A DNA stretch of 64,000 nucleotides, taken from the NCBI RefSeq assembly GCF_002368035.1, contig NZ_AP018223.1, positions 846,449 to 910,448 on the forward strand, read 5' to 3'. Made by a program: the position numbers and the translations under genes. Source of the stretch: Nostoc linckia NIES-25. Its GTDB lineage: Bacteria; Cyanobacteriota; Cyanobacteriia; Cyanobacteriales; Nostocaceae. Of this stretch, positions 58,097-64,000 are shown piece by piece (within the stretch, counting starts at the first letter, position 1; each line of letters begins with the position of its first letter). Below the pieces are notes generated by a model. The model searched no databases. It was not told the DNA's origin and worked only from the letters and a program-made list of their open reading frames with translations.

Positions 58097-60445
58097 CTAA
58101 TCTTTTGTTCTTAACAACGAGCCGATTTTGATACCTGAAGTCCCTAACCCTGTTGGGCCGCTCGGTAAGTTCTGCACTACTGGCTGAACATTGGTTTGAG
58201 TTGTTTGCTGACCGACACTTGGTGTACTTTGGCTGGCTAAGCCTGTGGGCTGTTGGAGTAACCGTTTTTCGGTTGAGTTATTTTGCAATTCAAATTCCTT
58301 ATAACGGTCTACCGCCCTATGCCATTTGAGTACCCCACACATCCACTGCTCTAGTTTCTTGATGTATCCGTACAACTTCTTTCGGGCATTCGTATCCAGG
58401 CCGAAATCATCGCACAAGACAGGAACTTCAGTAGAAACAATATGTTGAAACTCAAGGGCGCGGGAGGTCATCAGGTCGTTAACAACTGCGACAGCATGGG
58501 AGATATCGCAGTTCAGGAAATTCTGAACCACCAGCACACCGTTGTTAATCTCGCCCTCAAATTCGATTTCTTTCTGATAAGAAAAAACATCGTTCGTCAA
58601 ACAGGCGAAGTCGGCGGCTGAATTATCAATTCCCTGCATGGTTCGGGTGGCGAAGATCTCTGGTGGGATTTCGTCCCCTTGGGAAAGTCGAGACAGGCTC
58701 ATGGTTAAATCGGAGCCAAAGGTCTTACGGCGCATTTCCACATAGTCGATTGGGTCGGGAATCCGATTTTGGGTTTGGTTAGCCAGTTCCCATAACCAAC
58801 TTTCCGTCATATCTTCGATCGCACGCCGGAACAGACGACGAGCATTAGCTGTCATCGGCCCTGCCGTCCTTGCCCAAATATCCGCTAAACCCCGTTCTAC
58901 TGGGTTAGTCGCTTCGGGAGGGGGACTCCCATCGAGGGGCATAAAGGCGGATAACCGAGCATTAAAGAGTTTTGCCCCTGCCATGTTGCGGCTATAACCA
59001 TATAGTGCCGGGAAGTAGTCATCAGCATAAGTTCCCCAAACTAGCCAACAAGCCGTTATGTTCAACTCATCACTCTTACCATTGGGATGAATATAAGCAC
59101 CGCATAAAGCTACGTCTGCCACATCGAATTTGTGGTCATCCCAGATGTAAATGCTGGGCATTCCTGGCAGTGTGTCCAGCATCCCCATTTGTCGCGCCCA
59201 TTCTTTAGAATGCCGTCGAGCCTCTTGTAGATGGGGATTCAAACTGGTGGAGAAGGGCATATAAAACTCAGGCAAGGTTACTGGCCCTACAGGCTGGTAG
59301 GGAACATGGGTAAAGCCTTGGAAGCGTTTTAATCCCAAACTATCGTATAAGCCTCTTAAACGGGCTGCTGATGTGCCTAGTCCAGTGGGGCCGCTTAAAA
59401 ACAAGCTTGTTATGGAAGATTTCTCTGATGTCTGGTTCATGTAGCGGCTGGATCTCATGTGCCACTCATGACCCCCCGACTGCCAGTCTTGAAGCCCCTT
59501 GGCATATAGGACTACTTTCAGACGCTCATCGGGAGTCAGACTATATTCCTCGAATAAGGAAGGAAGCTCAGTAACAAAGGTGTTCTCGAACTGTTGCACC
59601 CGCGATGTGAGTAAGTCGTTAGTGAGGTTGGCCGCCTCTTGGGTACCCACATTGAGGAATTGTTCTAAGACCAGGATACAGTTAGCATTTTCCCCTTCTT
59701 CTTCTACTTCTCTTTGATAGGAAAAGATGTCATTTCGCAGATGTACGCCGTCAGAAAAGGTGTCTTTGAGGACACGCAAGGGTCGAGTGCGGGCGATCGC
59801 AGCCGGAATTTCTGCCCTAACCGCGTGTTCTACAAGGTTAGCTGACCAAGGCGCTCCCCCTACCTTACGGCGCATTTCAATGTACTCAACGGGGTTAGCA
59901 ACTCGATTCTGGCTAATATTGGCGAGTTCCCAGAGAGATTCTTTGAGAAGATTGATAGTACTCTCAGTAAATCGGATTACCCAATCTTGGGAAGCATTGG
60001 GGATAGTGCGGGCCCAGAGGTCTACCAAACCCCGTTCTACAGCATTAGTAGGTTCTGGCGGCGTTTCTTGAGGTTGCACAGGCATAAATGCTGGTAGCCC
60101 ATTCAGGTACTTCTTAGCCCCCGCCGTATCTTGGGTACGCTTGTAAAGCTCAAGGAAGTGATCGTCGAAGAAAAATACCCAAACATACCAGTCAGTTACC
60201 AGATTGAGCATAGCTTCATCGGCATCTGGATGAGTATAGGCACACAATAATGCATAGTCATGGGCATCAAACTTGCGCTCATCCCAAATCCCATAATCTT
60301 CCGATCCCTCTGCCCCGCCCAAAATCCCCATTTCATAAGCCCAAGCTTTAGAATGCACCCGTGCCGCTTCCAGGTTGGGGTTTAGCCGTGCGGGCCAAGG
60401 TACATAAAAACTTGGCAACTCAAAAGGTTGGTTGCTTGAAGTCAT
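58097..60445 (-). CDS. geoA: Bifunctional germacradienol/geosmin synthase
   Basis: 782-residue two-domain class I terpene synthase that turns farnesyl diphosphate into germacradienol (N-terminal domain) and then geosmin (C-terminal domain). N domain: Mg-binding DDHFLE (Asp94, Asp95) and NSE triad Asn238, Ser242, Glu246 (NDIFSYQRE). C domain: DDYFP (Asp475, Asp476) and NSE Asn618, Ser622, Glu626 (NDVFSYQKE). The two domains are homologous, with a linker (about 336-385) and a disordered Gln/Thr/Ser-rich tail (about 715-782). SGPTGLGTS occurs in both linker (351-359) and tail (762-770), with a weaker QPTGLAS at 732-738. First gene of an operon with two shell genes. Both active sites look intact, so the strain should make geosmin. 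Confidence 0.96.
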   Translation of the reverse strand: MTSSNQPFELPSFYVPWPARLNPNLEAARVHSKAWAYEMGILGGAEGSEDYGIWDERKFDAHDYALLCAYTHPDADEAMLNLVTDWYVWVFFFDDHFLELYKRTQDTAGAKKYLNGLPAFMPVQPQETPPEPTNAVERGLVDLWARTIPNASQDWVIRFTESTINLLKESLWELANISQNRVANPVEYIEMRRKVGGAPWSANLVEHAVRAEIPAAIARTRPLRVLKDTFSDGVHLRNDIFSYQREVEEEGENANCILVLEQFLNVGTQEAANLTNDLLTSRVQQFENTFVTELPSLFEEYSLTPDERLKVVLYAKGLQDWQSGGHEWHMRSSRYMNQTSEKSSITSLFLSGPTGLGTSAARLRGLYDSLGLKRFQGFTHVPYQPVGPVTLPEFYMPFSTSLNPHLQEARRHSKEWARQMGMLDTLPGMPSIYIWDDHKFDVADVALCGAYIHPNGKSDELNITACWLVWGTYADDYFPALYGYSRNMAGAKLFNARLSAFMPLDGSPPPEATNPVERGLADIWARTAGPMTANARRLFRRAIEDMTESWLWELANQTQNRIPDPIDYVEMRRKTFGSDLTMSLSRLSQGDEIPPEIFATRTMQGIDNSAADFACLTNDVFSYQKEIEFEGEINNGVLVVQNFLNCDISHAVAVVNDLMTSRALEFQHIVSTEVPVLCDDFGLDTNARKKLYGYIKKLEQWMCGVLKWHRAVDRYKEFELQNNSTEKRLLQQPTGLASQSTPSVGQQTTQTNVQPVVQNLPSGPTGLGTSGIKIGSLLRTKD

Positions 60446-60744
60446 TGTTTATTTAAACCTATCAGTTTCAGGTCATTGTCTTGATTTAAGTTGTGTTAAA
60501 TTGGCATTTTTTGTGCAAATCACTTTTGAGGAAATGTTACGCCACCACTCCACAGTTATTGACCTTGCTGTGGCATATAAACATTATGTAATTCAAAGGA
60601 TTGCATATCCCATATGTACATACTCTCGAATATTTATTGTTGCGTTGTTTGCACAATCAAACTTTTTCACAGTTATAGAAAAAAAGCAATACATAAAATC
60701 AACAAGTTAAGCAGATATTTAAATCGAAAATTGAAAAATGACAA

Positions 60745-60831
60745 GACAGTTAAGACAGTTAAGACAGTTAAGGAGACAGTTAAGACAGTTAAGACAGTTA
60801 AGGGAGATAGTTAAAACTTTTAAGACAGTTA
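60745..60831. repeat. Nine-base tandem repeat (GACAGTTAA)n
   Basis: Six exact GACAGTTAA units in two runs of three separated by GGA, then a GATAGTTAA and a GACAGTTAT variant. About 300-390 bases before the geosmin synthase start. Confidence 0.9.
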
Positions 60832-60868
60832 TTAAACAATAATTACTAATTGTAAATCTATTTTTCAT

Positions 60869-60923
60869 AAAAAAATCCTCTGCCTTTATCAGAGTGAAGT
60901 AACTACAAGGCAGAGGTTTTATT
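60869..60923. terminator. Bidirectional hairpin after the pentapeptide gene
   Basis: Ten-base perfect stem CCTCTGCCTT/AAGGCAGAGG with a 20-base loop, flanked by a run of A upstream (T-run on the minus strand) and TTTTATTT downstream. Placed to end the minus-strand pentapeptide-repeat gene about 130 bases away. Confidence 0.8.
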
Positions 60924-61042
60924 TATCTTACATATTTTTGTAAGGGCAGGTCTCAGGAAAATGCTTGCAAATAACTAGTTTCTGTGATTAAAATCCGCGA
61001 AAACTTAGTTCTGTTTATTGGAACCTACCTAATGAGTTAAGT

Positions 61043-61498
61043 CTATTTCCAATCGGGAATCTCGGCATCTTCTCCACCAATACCGATTCCAGTGTTAAAT
61101 ATTTCGGCATCAGTGAGATTGAGATCGTTCATTGATGCTTTATACACATTAGAATCATGAATTGTAGCGCGAGTAAAATTTACCCCGTTAAGATTGGCTT
61201 GCTTCATATTCACATTGGTGACATAAGCTGATGTTAAGTTAGCACCTGCCAAGTTAGCATCAGTCAAGTCTGCACCTTCGAGGTTTGCCTCTACAAGGTT
61301 GGCTCCTTGAAGTTTAGCTCCTCTTAAGTCAGCACCAATTAAATGAGCGCCACTAAGGTTGGCTCCCGATAAATCGCACTGGATACATTCCCCAGTCGAC
61401 AGCAGCTTTTGTAAGTCCTGCGGATTCTCAGCTCTAACCGAGCTAATAAAAAATAGGGGAGTTGCTAAGGCTGTGGCCGCTAATAGCTGGAGTTTCAT
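61043..61498 (-). CDS. Secreted pentapeptide-repeat protein
   Basis: 151-residue protein with an N-terminal signal peptide (MKLQLLAATALATPLFFISSVRA, cleavage near AxA) followed by CIQCDLSGANL and about 15 A(D/N)LXX pentapeptide units (AHLIGADLRGAKLQGANLVEANL, then TDANLAGANLTSAYV), giving a right-handed beta-helix. The repeats decay toward the C-terminus (IFNTGIGIGGEDAEIP). The Cys-X2-Cys at the start of the helix could bind metal or form a disulfide. Periplasmic or thylakoid-lumen location is likely; function of such proteins in cyanobacteria is mostly unknown. Confidence 0.88.
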   Translation of the reverse strand: MKLQLLAATALATPLFFISSVRAENPQDLQKLLSTGECIQCDLSGANLSGAHLIGADLRGAKLQGANLVEANLEGADLTDANLAGANLTSAYVTNVNMKQANLNGVNFTRATIHDSNVYKASMNDLNLTDAEIFNTGIGIGGEDAEIPDWK

Positions 61499-62219
61499 AA
61501 TTTTCCCCCTTGATTATTCAAGTTGCGTCCGTTCTTTACCTCACACTTCTATTATCTCACCAAACTTCTTCTGGTTCCAGATTGACCTGGAAAGTTTATT
61601 GTGTTAAGGAAGCAAGGATGAAGAAAAAACAAAAAATCCGATTTATTCTAATTTTTGCTTATTTTACTGGAATAAACCTGGAAAATCCGCTGCCGTTAAA
61701 TTAGTGTTAAATCTTTTGAAACCTTACACCAATCAGCAGAGTTATCCTGGATAAATAGGTATTTATACTTGAAATATGAACCATTAAGTTGCACATTGAT
61801 TTGTGAGGTTGCCTTTTGCGAGCAGGCATTGGTTATTTGTCCTCTGTTACAAATTTCTGACGATCGGAAACTTCCGTACTCTAAAGGATTTTGCTACAGA
61901 ATTTGCACTTTTGATTTGTCTTTTATTAAGCTGTTCAACATCTAGTTTACATATCTATAGGACTTACGCACGAGTCACGTAAAAACAAACCACAGAGGCA
62001 CAGAGTTCACGGAGAAATGAGAGTTTGAGAGATATTTTGCGTAAATCCCGATCTAATTTAATAAAACTCTTGTGGAGCGGGTCGAAAAGCCCGCCCTAAT
62101 TATGCAAGTTAAATGTAGAACAGCTTATTTGTTATTCGTCCTTTACAAATCAGTAATTACCAGTGGCTAATGACTAAGGAATCTTTTGAGAATAAAATAT
62201 AATATGTAGTTTGGTTAGC
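61499..62219. other. Intergenic region with repeat elements
   Basis: No gene found. It holds an inverted-repeat element at 61960-62049 and a hairpin repeat (GTGGAGCGGGTCGAAAAGCC followed by CGCCC) at 62070-62098 related to the interior of the element at 19722. The pentapeptide gene promoter should be in the first 100 bases. Confidence 0.6.
61960..62049. mobile_element. MITE-like element with GGACTTACGCA ends
   Basis: Left end GGACTTACGCA and right end TGCGTAAATCC are inverted with one mismatch. Inside is CACAGAGGCACAGAGTTCAC. No coding capacity; 90 bases long. Confidence 0.55.
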
Positions 62220-63101
62220 TTAACTAATACTTTTAACCTCAGTTTTAAGAAATTCGGTCATATACTGATTTACCAATTCTGGCTGTTCTTGTTGCACCCA
62301 ATGACCACAATTAGGGATGTATTTGATTTGAAAGTCCCTGACATATGCTGTAGTGTCATAAGTTAGTTCCTTGCCAAGGGCAGTGTCATTTTCTCCCCAA
62401 ATCATTAGCGTTGGTACTTGCAGAATTTCCCGATTGGGATTGAGGATTCTCTGCTCAAAAATATTGCGGTAATAGTTCAACATTGCTGTGAGAGCACCGC
62501 GTTTTGCAGCAGCGTCTTTATAGGCATTAATATCTGCTTGTGTAAAAGCATTTTTATTAAATGCTGTGCCTTTGAAAGCTGTTTCAATTACTTGGAAATC
62601 TGAAGATTGTAAAATTAATTCTGGTATCAATGGGAGTTGAAAAATAAATATGTAATAACTACGCAGCAATTGTTGGGGAGTACGTAGACCTTGGGCAAAT
62701 TTAGCCGGATGTGGTAGGTTAAGGATAATTAATCGCTCTATCATTTCGGGATGAGCATAGGCAAAATTCCAAGCGATCGCTCCTCCCCAATCATGTCCAA
62801 CTAAAACACATTCTTCGTATCCTAATCCTTTAATTACTCCCTCAACATCTTTGATAAATTCATCCATCACATAAGCTGATTTATCTGTTGGTTTATCACT
62901 ATCGTTGTAACCCCGCAAGTCAAGAGCAACGACTTTAAAATCTTGAGCAAATTGTGGTATTTGATGCCGCCAAGAGTACCAAAATTCGGGAAATCCATGC
63001 AACATTAATATCAATGGCCCTTCACCTTGGGTAACGTAGTGTAGCTTTACCCCATTGGTGGTTATGTATTCGTGTTGCCAAGAAGCTTCTATTACAGACA
63101 T
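62220..63101 (-). CDS. Alpha/beta hydrolase, epoxide-hydrolase-like
   Basis: 293-residue enzyme. LMLHGFPEFWYSWRHQ (oxyanion HGFP), nucleophile Asp104 in VGHDWGGAIAW, acid Asp in IWGENDTALG and His in PNCGHWVQQEQPE form an Asp-Asp-His triad, as in soluble epoxide hydrolases and related dehalogenases. A cap domain with Tyr residues (RSYYIFIFQ, MLNYYRN) supports epoxide hydrolase over haloalkane dehalogenase. Cytoplasmic, complete. Substrate unknown; no functional link to neighbours is visible. Confidence 0.88.
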   Translation of the reverse strand: MSVIEASWQHEYITTNGVKLHYVTQGEGPLILMLHGFPEFWYSWRHQIPQFAQDFKVVALDLRGYNDSDKPTDKSAYVMDEFIKDVEGVIKGLGYEECVLVGHDWGGAIAWNFAYAHPEMIERLIILNLPHPAKFAQGLRTPQQLLRSYYIFIFQLPLIPELILQSSDFQVIETAFKGTAFNKNAFTQADINAYKDAAAKRGALTAMLNYYRNIFEQRILNPNREILQVPTLMIWGENDTALGKELTYDTTAYVRDFQIKYIPNCGHWVQQEQPELVNQYMTEFLKTEVKSIS

Positions 63102-63605
63102 AATTAATAGAATTTAAATTTTATAAAGACTAATATTACATCTAAGATAATTTTCAGCCAGACAACATCTATTGAAAGACAGTAGTAAAATAGCAATTTT
63201 TCTGAGAATTAGCTCGATCTCATTAACCCTAGTATTACGAGCGATCGCTAAGAGATGGCTTTTATTCCTTGAATATCAAAGGAAAAGGCGATCGCCTATT
63301 CAACCTAATACAAATTACTTCAGTTTTGGGAACCCTCTTCAGTTATAAAGACTTCTATTTTGGGTAAAAAAAACTTCAGCCGCACGATAGGTATTTTTGG
63401 AGAACATTTTTTTTAGTATGCAATCTGCACTTGTATATCTGAGACTGAGTTTAATTAATCAGCTTTTTTTGTGTTTGGCGATTTCAATTTTATATCTTCA
63501 ACATCAAAGATCGCATTTAACACTCATGCATAGCTAAGTTTTACATACTGAATTGCTGCAATTTTGCTTTCTATAATACAGCTTCATCCAAGGAGAAGAT
63601 TGATT
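63102..63605. other. Intergenic divergent promoter region
   Basis: Two GCGATCGC-type HIP1 sites near 63239 and 63288 and AT-rich sequence, no gene seen. It contains promoters for the hydrolase (minus) and the lipoprotein gene (plus); AAGGAGA lies 7-8 bases before the ATG at 63606. Confidence 0.5.
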
Positions 63606-64000
63606 ATGCCTAACTTCAAAATATTGTCTACTGGTCTAGCGGCGATCGCTTTATCTCTGGCTACTGGTTGCACGCCAACTTCTCCGCATGACCAGAATAC
63701 AACGTCTGAAGTTCCACCTGCCAGAACTGAGCCTGTGCAAGCGACTGAGAGTCCATCACCATCACCAACTGCACCAGGACAAAATAACCTCAGTTCTTCA
63801 GACAGACAATTTATAAATGAAGCGGCTCAAGATGGTTTAGCAGAAGTTCAACTAGGACAACTGGCGTCAGAACGTGCAGCTAGCAATTCAGTAAAGCAGT
63901 TTGGGCAGCGTATGGTTCAAGATCACACACAGGTGAACAATCAACTCCAACAATTAGCAACTCAAAATGGTGTAACGCTACCAAAAACTCTCAACAATGA
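63606..64000 (+). CDS. DUF4142 lipoprotein, cut by the window end
   Basis: The 5' part (131 residues) of a secreted lipoprotein. The signal sequence MPNFKILSTGLAAIALSLATGC ends in a lipobox (LATGC) followed by a Pro/Ser/Thr-rich linker (PSPSPTAPGQ). Then begins the DUF4142 helical domain: DRQFINEAAQDGLAEVQLGQLASERAASNSVKQFGQRMVQDHTQVNNQL, ferritin-like in fold. The gene runs off the right edge, so the C-terminal helices are not visible. A role in stress protection is often suggested, but none is established. Confidence 0.85.
   Translation, partial: MPNFKILSTGLAAIALSLATGCTPTSPHDQNTTSEVPPARTEPVQATESPSPSPTAPGQNNLSSSDRQFINEAAQDGLAEVQLGQLASERAASNSVKQFGQRMVQDHTQVNNQLQQLATQNGVTLPKTLNN

Larger units (their letters stand above)
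60446..61042. other. Intergenic region upstream of the geosmin synthase gene
   Basis: Non-coding, 597 bases. Holds the geosmin operon promoter (not precisely placed), a nine-base tandem repeat at 60745-60831 and a bidirectional hairpin at 60877-60916. Confidence 0.6.

Noticed and set aside
60614..60814. Open frame with a KTVKTVKETVKTVK tail upstream of the geosmin synthase gene
   Set aside because: The tail is the nine-base tandem repeat; there is no ribosome site or family resemblance for the rest.

Overview
The window is chromosomal DNA of a cyanobacterium, most likely a filamentous, heterocyst-forming type (Nostocales-like). The sequence shows PSII genes (psbH, psbN), a beta-carboxysome operon, the CupB-type CO2-uptake NDH genes, phosphoribulokinase and a PetH with a CpcD-like N-terminal domain. 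Highly iterated GCGATCGC (HIP1) sites and many low-complexity intergenic repeats point the same way. Assignment below order level is not possible from reading alone.

Layout. 0-6 kb: a membrane histidine kinase with a one-domain response regulator, a second REC-PAS-GAF-kinase protein, and an unrecognised cyanobacterial protein. 6-19.7 kb: a GH38 alpha-mannosidase carrying several in-frame repeat insertions, psbN/psbH, tatA, pth, rpsU, a small membrane protein, an SPFH protein, folP, tpiA, an amber-interrupted aspartyl protease gene, a small tyrosine-phosphatase-like gene, a DUF4168 protein, holA and a DUF1868 protein. 20-25.5 kb: a cyclase-family hydrolase, then aldehyde dehydrogenase, class III aminotransferase and a DUF1338 (2-oxoadipate dioxygenase/decarboxylase) gene, which together look like a lysine/2-aminoadipate catabolic set. 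25.5-35.5 kb: an accessory patch with an Rpn-type fragment, PlsC-like acyltransferase, a lipase-like hydrolase, orphan or broken toxin-antitoxin genes, mnmE, a Uma2 gene, a complete IS630-type element with a frameshifted transposase, and a MuiA-family gene.

35.7-54.9 kb is a carbon-fixation neighbourhood. A LysR regulator gene and ccmO-ccmN-ccmM-ccmL-ccmK1-ccmK2 run on the minus strand. They diverge from ndhF4-ndhD4-chpX. A frameshifted Uma2 gene, hom, petH, a 1.6-kb non-coding gap, prk and metK follow. Together these supply CO2 capture (NDH-1/ChpX), concentration (carboxysome shell and CcmM/CcmN scaffold), NADPH (FNR) and the RuBisCO substrate (PRK). CcmM and PetH each have a convincing internal ribosome-binding site for a short isoform.

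55-60.4 kb holds the most distinctive system: a bifunctional geosmin synthase gene followed by two paralogous family-2B encapsulin-like shell genes that carry cyclic-nucleotide-binding-like domains. The synthase repeats an SGPTGLGTS motif in its central linker and its C-terminal tail, a good candidate for a shell-targeting signal. A nine-base tandem repeat lies upstream, and a tandem pair of hairpins separates the two shell genes. The window ends with a secreted pentapeptide-repeat protein, an epoxide-hydrolase-like enzyme and the start of a DUF4142 lipoprotein gene cut by the window edge.

No tRNA, rRNA or CRISPR array was seen.
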